The notes under the pieces are model-generated. The model was given only the letters and a program-made list of their open reading frames with translations. It was not told where the DNA came from and did no database searches. Shown here piece by piece: positions 1 through 11,296 of a DNA stretch of 64,000 nucleotides. Numbering within the stretch: position 1 is the first letter of the stretch; each line of letters starts with the position of its first letter. Both the position numbers and the translations under genes were made by a program. Origin of the DNA: Jaapia argillacea MUCL 33604 (lineage: Eukaryota > Basidiomycota > Agaricomycetes > Jaapiales > Jaapiaceae); contig KL197732.1 in assembly GCA_000697665.1 (NCBI GenBank), positions 12,154-76,153 on the forward strand, read 5' to 3'.

Positions 1-34
1 AGTGACTTTGTCTAACACTGATGATATCTGGTAG

Positions 35-627
35 GATCCAGAGGGTCAAGCGGGAGTCTTTCAAAATCCCATCATTGCTGATGTCGTCCACGAGATGTGG
101 TTCCGGCATCACACCGATTTGGGTTGCCTGTACCAGAAGGAATTCGACCCAATCCCAAACCCATTGATTGCTCTCGTCCTCACAACGGTATGGCAAGCAG
201 TAGCATTCGCTGTCTCCCTCGCTTGAAGCTGACCTAGTAACTTGAAGATCTATCATTGTCTAGGTCTCTGGTCAACAGGCACAAAACAGATGGCCCGATT
301 CTCGAAGACGTACACCACCCAATTCAATGATTTCCTCCACGCTGTAGAAGAGCTCAGAAACGAACCATTTTGGAGGATCTGGCGTCACAAGATGTTCAAG
401 GAGGGAGTGTAAGTTCATTCTCATCCGTGCTGCCACCGTTTGAACCCAATTGACGGATGTATAGGGCTCACGGCGGAGGTGTCACTGAGGTGTCCCACGT
501 CCCGGTTATTGGTAGTGTTTCACTTTCTAAACAAGCTGAGGAGATGCGGCGCTTAGGCGCAGCACTTGGTGACTTCGTTGTTGAAGGGGAGGAGTTTACT
601 GGGGTATCACAGGGTGTTGAGCATTGA
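35..627 (+). CDS. DUF6532-like protein, 3' part
   Basis: Three exons of a gene that starts before the window. An acceptor at 31-34 opens the frame; introns are about 188-247 and 410-464; TGA is at 625-627. The translation contains NPIIADVVHEMWF, then FDPIPNPLIALVLTT, then LWSTGT, joined in phase across the first intron. This order (a hydrophobic helix with a conserved MWF, then an F-P-I-P-x-P-x-I-A segment, then a Trp-S-T-G-T strip) is what I know from the DUF6532 domain of Agaricomycete proteins, whose function is unknown. The tail after the domain is about 50 residues and ends in GVEH. No catalytic motif is visible. The family call rests on memory of the motif order. Confidence 0.7.
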
Positions 628-1536
628 GTCGCTTACTATTCCTCACTCGTTTATCAGCACGAGTAGTTTCGGCTGTTTTCTGCATACCACAATGAACTGG
701 TTAGTCCGCTCTGCTGAGTCCAAACCCGAGTGAAAGTATCTCTACAAACTGCGGCGCATGATTGGGTCACTCGACATGAACTGATAATTGTATCCTCGAC
801 TGGAAGATAACCTCTCCGCATCGCATGGTATAGAGCAGGAGGACTCTGGATGGATCCAAGTATCTCCGTCCAGACCCTAATGGAACGCGACATCTCCGTA
901 AAGTTGCCAAATCTCCGTTAGCTCCGTAGCTCCGTATGGTACCGTATGGCGAAATCGGAGCCAAAGCCAGTTCCTGATGCAGAGCTGCCCAAAGGTGTGA
1001 AACGAAATTCCTGACAAATGGATCCCTCGCACACGCAATCCAGCCCCCACTTGGTAGAGAACAGTACGGTAGGATACATCGTACGGACTTAGAGGGCCAA
1101 GATTTGGTGGAGCGCTCAGCCTTGAACCCCGCGCGCGCGGGGCTGGAATAAATGTACAGTTGGAGCATCATAGGGCGAGACGTGAGAGCGGAGATTGAAT
1201 TGATCTGACCAACCTCGGCCTCCGACCAACCTCCGTCCTCTGCCAGCGCTTTGACTTCATCTGCGTAGCGCCCCGGTGTTGGAGCTGTGGTGGCGTAAAA
1301 AAAATGCATTGTCACTGGCAAGCGCTGGTCCCTCCGCCAGCACTCTGGCTTCTCTCGACATCGTCGGGCAACAGAAATCCCACCTCAGTATACGTCTCAA
1401 ATTTGGTAGACTTTCCCGAGGTTTCTATCTACTGCAGTAGTGCTGTTATCTCGGCTTTGTCTACGCTTGTGACTCACTACCCAACGTCGCCTTCAAACAT
1501 CACTTTTCGAGGGGTATAGCCCATTATCAGCCACCG
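628..1536. other. intergenic, no gene recognised
   Basis: Short overlapping open frames on both strands but no domain and no consistent exon chain. It contains the 3' region of the DUF6532-like gene and presumably the promoter of the kinase gene. A short alternating CG tract lies at about 1131-1140. Confidence 0.5.
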
Positions 1537-3532
1537 ATGGAGCCCGGGATACACCTTCGAACCAAAGGAGTAGTTTCGAAACGAGATATCTTTGTCATCA
1601 GGCCCGATGAAGTCGATATCAACCGCGAAGCCCTTCTTGGCGAAGGAGGTTTCGGAACCGTATACCGCGGTCACTGGGGAGGACACGATGTAGCCGTTAA
1701 AGTCGTGTCGCGAGGTATTCCCGCTAAGGTGTGTATGATCGTCCAATTTGTCTCCATTTTCCTGCTAACTCGCTCTAGCTTCTTCAGAAGGAAGTTGATG
1801 TGTGGAAAGACCTTCGACACCCAAACATTGTAGAATTCTATGGGTACAACTATTCCTCTGCTCCGATGTTCCTAGTGTCTTCCCTCAAGGAGGAGGGTGA
1901 CGCTCTGACGTTTCTCGTGAGTAATCCTGATGCCAACAGAGCAAAGTTGGTATGTATCCACTCTACCGCTGCAACTGTGATTCCATTTTCATTTTTGGCC
2001 ACCTGATAAGCTCCATGAAGTATCTCTGGGCTTGCAACATCTCCATTGTCATTCAATTGTTCATGGTGATCTGAAGGCGGTGAGTCGTCCCATCCTCGTC
2101 CCTGAGCTAGATCGTGACAACCTTTATTTGTCAATATAGCTCAATATTTTGGTGGACAAACACGGGATCGCATCTTTATGCGATTTTGGCTTATCGTTGG
2201 TTAGAATGCATTCATCTTCGAATACCTCTAATAGCATCAACCCTGGAGGCCAAGGAACGTTGCGATGAATGGCCCCAGAACAAATGACCGGCGGCAGAGC
2301 CACTTCGAAGTCAGACATCTACGGCTTTGGAATGACGATCTACGAAGTGAGTCGATTTGTACGACCAAACTTTGATATTATCTAACCTGAATCTTGTTAA
2401 GATATTTACGGGGCTTGCGCCATTTGCTCATCTCCCAAATGACCTAGTGCATGCATACGTCACCAAGGAGGACCGACGGCCTGAGCGCCCATCCGACTTG
2501 GACGTTGTAGTCCACGGGTTGGACGACAGCATGTGGGATATCGTCCTGGAATGTTGGTGTCGCGAGTCAAGCGCGAGACCCCGTGCAGTTGATTTGGTCC
2601 GTCGTCTCGATTTGCTGGCTACATTGTATGCAGAGCAACAAAAGTTCCCACTATCGGGCCACGCCGGAGAAGATTCCGAGCCAGTCATCACGCAGGATAC
2701 TACCTCCCAACAATCTAATCGTGGAAACTTGGGGTCGTCTGTGGACGCTTGGGGAAAAACTCTAAGGCAGCTCACGACGATCGATTACCCGACCGTAAGC
2801 CACTGGTAAATGTTCGGCTGCTGGTTTGGCTAAGAGGGCTACCTCTAAACGTTGTGTATTTCCCCTGCGACAGGTATGAAAATCTTCAACTAGGACTCAC
2901 CAGCTTAGGGACCAGGTACAAAACTCTGCTGGCCAACCCACTCCAAACCACGCCAATAACGAATACATTCCCCGACGGTGAGCCTCCCCAACGGGACCTC
3001 AATTTCCGCCCCTCATCTTGTATTTCAGTGAACATCGATCCAGCCTTGTCACTCCCAGTAACTCAGGATTGTACACTTCCATCGTCGCCAAAGTGGAGAC
3101 TTGGATGAGATATTCGAGCTACTTCACGTGCAATCTCTCTTATCCTCTTCGGATAGAGATCGACGATACGCGATTGCCAATTTGGGCGACGCCTTCCACG
3201 CGAAGTTCAAGTTTACTAACCAGTTGAAGGACTTGGGCGAAGCAGTCAAGTTTCATCGTAAATCCCTCACATTTTCACCAAGACCGAACCTCACCCGGTG
3301 TTGGAAACTCAACTACCTCGGAGATGATCTCCATGATCGTTTCATCCTCACTGGAAATGTTGCAGATTTGGACGAGTCGATCGCTCTTTACCGCGAAGCT
3401 GTAACTTTGTGTCCTGGACCGAGCGGTGCTCGACGCTTCGCGGGGCTGATCAAAGCCCTTACAACACGCTACGACCGTTTTGGTAGATGTGAGGATTTGG
3501 ACGAGTTGGTCAAGGTTCGCGCCGAGGAATAG
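1537..3532 (+). pseudogene. Ser/Thr (TKL-like) protein kinase with C-terminal TPR-like repeats, interrupted by an in-frame TGA
   Basis: Start ATG at 1537. The kinase domain is spliced from at least five exons (introns 1729-1778, 1950-2010, 2080-2139, 2347-2401). Visible motifs are the Gly loop GEGGFGTVYRG, VAVKVV with the ATP Lys, the catalytic loop HGDLKALNIL (HGD in place of HRD, common in basidiomycete TKL-like kinases), and DFG as CDFGLSL. In the activation segment GTLR is followed by TGA (2266-2268) and then MAPEQ; nearly all relatives have Trp at this site, so a TGG to TGA change is the simplest reading. After the C-lobe come two TPR-like units (about 3101-3530) with the pattern NLGDAFHAKF and NYLGDDLHDRF, ending in TAG. 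Kinase-TPR fusions are abundant in Agaricomycetes and usually longer, so the TPR array is also short. The junction at 2795-3100 is not cleanly resolved. Either a young pseudogene or a sequence error. Confidence 0.7.
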
Positions 3533-3564
3533 TGGATGGGATGTCAGCTTCGAGGTTATGTTGG

Positions 3565-3988
3565 TCACGACCCATATCGGGATTCTCGACGGCGAGTCGG
3601 TGAGGACGGATCGTTGGATTCGTCGAAGTCCTCGCTACGTGATACAATTACTCTGGGAGGCTGAGGGCCTGAGGACTCGGGAGGCTTGGCTTGGTTTCGG
3701 ATGGAGCTCGACGAAGGCAGAGCGCAAATAACAGGACGTTGACAATCTTTGTGACTCATATTCATTTGACTCGGATCGTACGTCATAGTGTACAATTTCC
3801 CTTCGATTACTGTCGTTCTTGAGCCTTTTCTTAGGACCCTCATGTTGACCTACCTGATGCCAGTGCTTATAATCGATGCTAACTGAATATAGTGTTTCCT
3901 TAGAAAGTTCATCGAGCTTTTGATCTTTCCTCCTGCTGTGCTTCAGCCAGTACATGCCAAAACGATCGAAGCCTCGCCTACCACACAA
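3565..3988 (-). CDS. possible 3' end of an unrecognised minus-strand gene
   Basis: A candidate exon (3854-3988) reads FGMYWLKHSRRKDQKLDE and onward to YKHWHQ, then a good donor (CAG|GTAGGT). Downstream, a Ser/Pro-rich frame ends at 3565, convergent with the kinase gene that stops at 3532. The composition looks coding. The phase between the two pieces is not settled (another acceptor gives a stop near 3649), and I found no upstream exon. I do not recognise the family. Confidence 0.25.
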
Positions 3989-6031
3989 ATCGGTCCATTT
4001 CTAGATCACCGATTGGCTTGTCCGAAGATATGGGGGTTCGAGGGGGACGTCGACAAGGAACTCGATAAATCCAGACAAGATCTCTTGGATCGGCGGTGTC
4101 GTTAGGTATGGCGTTGGGAGGTTCTACTTTCGACGCCTGAGCTGACCATTCCAAATTTGAGATCTGCTCTGAAATAAGAGGCTGTGAAAAACTCGTGGTA
4201 TCATTTAATTGGAAGGGAAGTGGAAACGAGGATCCGGAACGCTCACCTTGAATATATAGTATATAAGTAGTCTCAAGCGAGTCCGCAAGCTGTGACTTCC
4301 TTCCCGCAGCTGCTGTGTTCGGAGAAAAAAGCTTCGCTACGGCGTTTGGGACTTGCCAAAAATCATCACGGTCTCATGGGCGCGCATCGGACATTATTGG
4401 GTTCGAGGGGCGATCAACCGAAGGAGGGTACGAGTACGAGATCTAGAGGCTGGAGATGAGAGTGCGTTTTAAGTAGATGGGGGGCTCCTTTCCTTCGAGA
4501 ATGGTTCCCTTGGTGCCCGAGGGAGTCATTGGTGGTTCCGAGCGCTGGCGGCGTGATAAGATGAGGGGGCATCAAGCTTATTAGGAGCCACCTAACAAGC
4601 TGAGAATCTTCGCGACTAACTTGTTTCGTTTGCTCTATACCCTCACTTCACGAATACCCTTGTCAAATCGAAAATCGATGCCGACTTGAGGTCGGCGAGG
4701 TGGTGAAGAGCGATACGGATAATTCCGAAAGCGAGATTTGGATAATGCGATGATGTTGGTGATCTTGGAAAGGATGGTTTCAGATGATGTGTAGGATTCG
4801 GAATGGACTTGGTCCTTGGTGTTGGTGGATGATCGTGGGTTAGCGAGGGGTGAGGGGGAAGTTTATAGGGTTGAAAGCAGAGGTTTGTATGGTTGGAGGA
4901 AGAGGTTTAGGGTGAAGGACACAAGTTCTGTTTTAGGGGGAGAAGGGCGGGGGGAGGGGGAGGGATGGATGGAAAAGTAAGGTGATTGGGTGGGGAATTG
5001 AAGTCGGATTGATCGACTAACAAGCGACTAAATGAAAAGGAGGCATTTAAATGCCGAAAGAATGAAGACGTACTTCATCTTTTCCCTTCCCACCAACCCG
5101 CGTCCGACACCGAACGTGAGTCGGTGGAAGGGAGAACCAAGAGATCTTGGCGGTCTGTCGAGTACGAGGTGATGAGATGCAATAAGAGAGACCGGTGGGA
5201 AGGTTTGATGGTAGCCTGTTTGTACTCGATTTATCAAGTTTCCCCTGACCTGGGTAGGTTACAGTGATTGAACCGATTTGTGGAGGATTTTGGACATGAG
5301 GGACGGCGGGGGGTTGCGCGGCCGTGGAGTGTTGGGAGTGTCGATTCAGGTCTTTTGGTTGTATGTACGCATTGATGAGTAGTGGTCGTTGAGTTCTCGT
5401 TAGCAGCTGACTTGCGGTGTTGGGACGTCAGCCGAGGGTTGATGTTTGGGGGAGGGTGATGTGGGTGTTCGTAGGGATAATGCAGAGGAGGGTTCATGTA
5501 TGATTCAGGAAAGACGATGCGTGACTTTATTTGGAAGGACAGTGTGTATTATCTCTGTGATATTGGGAAGGAGGAATGGAGGGATATAAAAAAACAGGCT
5601 TTGATGGATGGTAGTCGGACCTAGCTAATCCCCGGTGGAGGCCTCCCAAGAATAACGAGATGTTGGCAGCAGATATCCATCATCGCGCAGCGCGTGGAGC
5701 TTTCGAGTGGTTACGTAGCAGAAAAAGTGGGGTATATGAGCAGCGTAGCGTCAGTGATCCCTCTAATATTGAAGGCGGCCAGTGGATAATATGGACAGTT
5801 TGGCATCATAGGAGCATCAGAGACATCAGCAGACGGGGGAACGTTGGCGGTAGTGTTATTTTTAACCAGGCACGGCTTAAAATAGGATTGATTAAGCTAA
5901 TGATGTAATCGTCCTTCTCCCTGATAATCTCGTCTTGCCCTTGTCCTGTGTCGTTATCTTCCTTCTGCAACACCTCCCCCACCCACTTGCCAAGCCAACG
6001 CCAAGCCACCTAACCCCAACGCGATTGCAAG
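3989..6031. other. intergenic, possible Pro/His-rich minus-strand exons
   Basis: No recognisable domain. On the minus strand, 5234-5497 encodes a Pro/His-rich frame (starts MNPPLHYPYEHPHHPPP) followed by another open frame at 5028-5237; these could be N-terminal exons of an unknown gene. A TATA-like stretch (tatatagtatataag) lies near 4255. The last 110 bases before 6032 are pyrimidine-rich on the plus strand, as is common before fungal start codons. Confidence 0.3.
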
Positions 6032-8538
6032 ATGACGAGTCTACACGGATCGAACATCACAAAGCCCCTGGAACCGACGCAAGACCCATCGTCGCTCCCC
6101 GACGCACACCAAGACAACCTCGCGCACGCCCTGCACTCTGTCGTCGAACACACCTCCTCAGAACCCGATGCATCCAAATCCATCCACGCCCACTTGCACA
6201 AAGTCTCTTCCTCCTCCTGGATCCACAAACTAGTCCCTGGTCTCGAAGATCTCGCCAGCAAGTACCACATTGGCAACTATGTCGTCGTCAGGGGCACAGG
6301 CGAGAAGTTCTTTGAGAGTATGCCCTTGTATGCTCGCATTGGAATGCACCTGTTGTTTTATGGGAAGGAGCAGGTCAAGGTGCTTGAACATGTAAAGTAT
6401 GTTGAGGATTTGTTGAGGGACGAGAGTGTCAAGGTTAGTCGTTGAGCGTCATATCCTTGTTCTCGCCTGAGTATGCTATTCGTCTCTAGCAAGGCAAAAT
6501 ATACGACTCTCCCCAATCCGTAGCCGCCATCCCCCATTTCATACAAACCTACGCTCTCCAACTCGACGAACTCCTCAATCCCGATATCAAATCTTATCAC
6601 ACCTTCAACGAGTTCTTCTTCAGGTCTCTTCCTTCCTTCCTATCTCGCACCATTCACTTACTCACTCACACCATAGGAAACTCAAAGCAGATGCCCGCCC
6701 TATCCAGAACCCAACAGATCCTACTTCCTTTTGTTCACCTGCAGATTGCAGGATGGTCGTTTATCAAACGGTAGATTTGGCTCAGAAGTTTTGGTGAGTT
6801 TCTGCTTTGGGTCATCGTTTGCTTGCGAATGGGCTGGTCTCTCCCGGCCTCCGTTCCTCGTATTCTCCTTGTCATCTGCGTCTGCGTCTTCGCTTTCGTC
6901 TTATCACTCAACACCTTCATCCTCCCTACCCCTCCCCTTCCTCCAAACAAACCAAACTGACCCCTCCTCTCCTCTAGGATAAAAGGAGACGAATTCACAC
7001 TCCCCACTCTCCTCCATCTCAAACCCGATGATGAAAGACTGAAGAAATACGTTGGAGGTAGTTTGGCTATCTGTCGGTGTGTCTTATTTTCCTTTCTTCT
7101 CCTTCCGTTCGCGCTTGTTTCGCTCTACTTTGGAGTTTGGGGTTTGCTGGGGGCGAGGATCGTGGGTCGTTAGGAGCGCTCGGCGCTGTTGCCCTTTCTT
7201 TCCCTTATTCCATCTGGACCGAATTGGTGTGAAGCCAGGTGGACGATCGGTTCCACTTATGATGGGTGATATCTCCCTTGGACTTTCTGAACCGAAGAAG
7301 AGGGAACTGGGGTCGTTCGCCTCATCGACGATGTTGGGGAGAGGGTTACTGTGTTGGTGGTGCAGCTTTTGTGGGGCGCAAGTGTGTTTGGGGGTTTAGC
7401 CCATGTTTGGAAGAGTTTTCAGTCCTGCTTATTCCTCCCCCCCTCCCCTTCACCCTCCCCTTCCACCTAACACCAACTAACAAATCTCCCAAACAGCCTC
7501 GCACCACAAGATTATCATAGATTCCATTGTCCCATCGACGCTGTTAACGAGCACGGCGAGGAAGGTGTGGTGGACGTTCCAGGGCAGTATTATACCGGTA
7601 TGTTCTTTCGCTTTTGGGAATTGCGTTTCGCTTGATCGCTTATACCCACCCCGCTCATTTTTGACAGTTAACCCACAAGCTGTGAATGAGCCCAAGTTGG
7701 ATGTGTTTACTGCTAATAAGAGGAGTATTATTTATCTTAAACCTGATTCTGTGAGTTATGCACTTGTTACACCTTCACCACCTTCCCTTCCCTCTCCCCA
7801 CCTCTGTCCACCCCTCTGCTTTCCACTCCCATGCCTCACACAACCACTAACCACCCTTTCGACTAGTCCGAAGCAGGAGAAGTAGCGTTCATCGCCGTTG
7901 GAGCTTTACTCGTTGGCGGGATCGTTTGGACGGGGGGCAAACAGAAGGGAGCGATCAAGAGGGGTGATGAATTGGGGTACGTCTTTTTCATACGTTTATT
8001 TCCTTGTTCGTTTGGACGGCTTTTTTTATCTTGCTCGCGATCCATCACACCCGCCCCCATCTTTTTCTCTTGGAAAAAACTTTCGGCAAATTTCCTTGCT
8101 CTCCTCCCAATACTCTGCCTTTTGATTTCGATTATCGCACTCTGTACTCAATTCTGATATTTGGGTTCGCAGGTACTTTGCGTATGGAGGGAGTACGATC
8201 CTCGTTCTGTTCCCTAAAGGTTCTGTCAAGTAAGTCACATCTTCCAGTGCCATCAGATTAGTCATCTTCACTACTCACAATATCAACGGTTACTTATCAC
8301 GTTTGTTTACTCGTTTTTTTAGGTTCGACGAAGATTTGGTTAAGAATTCGGAAGTACCTGTTGAGACGCTTATGAAGGTCTGTATCTCCATCTCCCTTCC
8401 CCCCTTGCCTCCTCCCTCCTCCCTATCTAATATCTCGCTTACCTCCCCCCTCCCTCCTAATAGGTCGGCTACTCCGTCGGACACTTCACAACCGAACCTG
8501 TCAAACCTACCGCTCCCCCGGTTGACGAGCCGAAGTGA
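6032..8538 (+). CDS. phosphatidylserine decarboxylase, C2-less fungal type
   Basis: Makes phosphatidylethanolamine from phosphatidylserine with a self-generated pyruvoyl cofactor. Ten exons (6032-6433, 6490-6623, 6677-6793, 6978-7076, 7497-7597, 7668-7750, 7867-7976, 8173-8229, 8323-8377, 8464-8538) sum to 1233 nt, a 410-residue protein with all phases matching. Visible motifs: FFRKLK; SPADCRMVVY, which holds the conserved Asp; DYHRFHCPID with the conserved His pair; GQYYTVNPQAV; and YGGSTILVLF, where GGS|T is the autocleavage site giving the alpha chain (bacterial and Psd1 types have LGST, Psd2 types GGST). No C2 domain, transit peptide or membrane segment is evident at the N terminus, unlike yeast Psd1 and Psd2. 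Intron 4 (7077-7496) is 420 bp, far longer than the others. Family call is firm; location in the cell is unknown. Confidence 0.93.
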
Positions 8539-9538
8539 GTCATTGAGCGTTTTTTAGAAAGTGTGATGAATCGTGTTTGACAATGCTGCTGCTGCTTTTG
8601 TACGATGTTATCGTGTTGTATGATGTGTTGTTGTGCTTGTGATGTATGATTAAACGATGTTTTTCTTGGACTTTTTCTTTTGGTGTGCGGTTTTTGGTGA
8701 ATGTTCTTCCGTGTGTTTGTGGGTTTTGAAACGTTCTCGATGGTGTGTACTTCGTTCGCTTTCGTGCTTTCTTTCTACTCCAGTCCGCTTGAGAAGAAGG
8801 GTAGGGGTTGGTTATGCGGGTTGATCTGATCTGATCGTCATGGGCCTCTCTTGAGGGGTTCATCATCTTCCTGGTTGGGCGGCGCGTTTATACCCCCTTT
8901 CTTGACTCGCCGGGATCTTAGGCTGCTTTTTGGATTCGACGTTACGAACTTTCATGAACTCGACTGACGGGGTTGATACGATTCTACGATCTTATGACTT
9001 GATGTGATCTTATGAACGGTTGGATAATTGTCTAATGTATTGTATTTGATGTGCTTGATTGAATGGCACTCGACTACTCTCGTGTTTCGCAGGAGTGGTG
9101 TAAGGTCAATGGGGAGGATGATTTGAGGGGGATGGTTCTGTTCGACAACCCCGCACGCGAGTATGAACCCGGGTCGAGAGAGAAGTACATCAATTCAACT
9201 AAGCACCACCATCCACTCCTAGGAGGTAGGAAGACTGATAGGAAGACTGTCAAGACCATCAAGTCGGTTTCCGGAACAAAATAATAGTATAATCAAAATA
9301 AAATGTATAAATATTGAGACCCGTAGGTCTTCCACTCTGGGGAAGCGTTGTGCAGGGGCGATGCTAATCACGGATGTGGTGGTGTAGTGTGAAAATGAGA
9401 CCCTTCGATCATGATGTCCTCGCCAGAGTCCCTCCGAAGAGAAATTCAAAAATCGGGGGTCTGTCGTAGGGCCGTCAGTCTCCGCGGGTTGGATATGCTC
9501 TGCTATGGCAAATAACGATTTGCCCTAATTCCACGTCT
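8539..9538. other. 3' flank of the decarboxylase gene; no gene recognised
   Basis: A T/G-rich stretch (8570-8760) fits a 3' UTR or terminator region. A 73-codon open frame at 9063-9284 has no recognisable motif. Nothing else supported. Confidence 0.4.
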
Positions 9539-10190
9539 CGACTTGGGCATGAGTCGCCTGGTGGCACTGGACGATGATGCGGCGGACTCTAAGCTGTCCT
9601 CCGAAGTTACGACATTACCGATTGGCACCCTTGACATGTTCAGTTTCAGCACAAGCTCAGCTCCGCTAGTGTTATCGCGCTTTCAATGGAAGTATGTTCA
9701 ATCTATCTGATCATGGGGTGGTTCTCGAGTCTTATCTAGTACGGGTTCTTGCATTCAATGCCAGATGCATGCTCGTCATCATGTATCTGTCCGATCGCTT
9801 TCCCGCACGATGGGAGCCCGAGCTGTCCAGAGTTCTAGGAGACGAAACCGTCCACTTTGCACTATTTTCAAAGACCTCCCCGAATTCCAGTGTCTTGTTC
9901 CTGGCCACACTTTGACACGTACCCACCACCTAGTATCCACCTAATTGGCCCTCAGGCTTGCGACGAAAACGGTCCCATATCATCCGAATTTCCACTGTCG
10001 CTCGTCGACGACTACTTGTCAGCACAGGGGTCTTGCATCCAACACTCGTGAATATGTCCACCGTGATAGAAACCAGCTCGCGCCCCGGATCCCTTGATTG
10101 AATGCCTACTCATGGTGGGCGCCTTCGGACTAGCCAACTGGATTTCTCAGCATGGTCAACGATGCTGAGAAGTCGTCCTGCGGGTCCGCT
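9539..10190. repeat. dispersed repeat A, copy 1
   Basis: This segment matches 13898-14605 in the same orientation over its whole length. Many short identical blocks lie in the same order, for example tatctgatcatgggg, cacactttgacacgtacc and gatcccttgattgaa, separated by substitutions and small indels. Open frames differ between the copies, so neither looks coding today. A relic of an old segmental duplication or an unknown non-coding element. No terminal inverted repeats or target duplication seen. Confidence 0.75.
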
Positions 10191-11296
10191 CTCGCCCTGA
10201 ACTTAACTACGCGCCGGTTGACTAGTTTCAGTAAAGTTTATTCCCGAGTGAAGAGAATAACACTGGCTCATTCCATCGAGATGGGAAGGGTTAGCGAGCC
10301 ATGGGCCTGACAAAGCGTGGTCCTCGCCACTCCATCCGAAAAGGACGATCAGAGGTCTAGCAAGTCGATTTCGGAACGCGGAGATGGGTTTGAAGAGCGT
10401 TTACGAACTGAAGGAGCCACTTTGATCAAAGTCGACGTGTACCATTATCCTTGCCACAAGGGGTTCGAGTTAGGAATCAGGTTTTGAGTGAGTATGGCAG
10501 GAAGACAGGCGTAGAGAAGCCTTGGATGTTGGACGAGCCTTTGCCAGTGGAGGGGGGTAGGAGGTAAGGAGAAGGTCGATCGTGTCGTACAATCAAATGT
10601 AAATGTTGAATATTTATTGTAGTTTCATTCTTGGCCGGAGCTTCCCAAGGCAAGCAAGCTGATAATGAAACGTACACATCATATAGATCACCACCGGGCC
10701 ACTATCGCTGTGGATATGCCTTGCCACTTCGTTCACCATCCAATGCAACCCAATACATCCACTATACCGCACTGGTCCTCCGCGAAAGAGGCCATCATCA
10801 CGACAGCGTCGAGTGTAAGGGACCCTTCCTCACGAATCCCTGTCAACATAAAATATCAGTCACAGCCAGCCGAGACAAGAGGCCGAAGGATAAGAGTAGT
10901 TCTTGGGTCGCAATCCATGAGCATCTAGCGAACTCAGTTGCCTTCTCACGTCTTTCAAGATTCATTGAGAAGAGGCTAAACATATCGTACACCACTAAAT
11001 ATGCACGTACACCCCGACCCAGAGAAGTGAGTACATCTAGCAGAGTTTGAGCAGTCATCATAACCGGATAACAAAGCCTCAAACCAGCACAGAAGAGATT
11101 GGACGTTGAACAGGCATCACTGTGTCCGAAAATGTGTACGGGCACCACACAGTAAGAAATAGCAAGATCTGCAACGTTGATGAGTCGGGGATCAATACCG
11201 CACACCTATCACACCTACAAAAAGAGATACGTACGAGCAGCTGGTCAGATATTCGCGAAGTTATGCAGAATCCCTCCGAGTATTGGGATTCAGTTG
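10191..11296. other. no gene recognised
   Basis: A 139-codon plus-strand frame (10631-11050) and overlapping minus-strand frames show no domain, signal peptide or convincing exon chain. The right end is the 3' flank of the MYND gene. Confidence 0.35.

Noticed and set aside
1131-1140. CG dinucleotide run as a possible structural element
   Set aside because: Only about ten bases and not associated with any feature.
4250-4275. TATA-like string tatatagtatataag
   Set aside because: No supported gene starts within a sensible distance on either strand.
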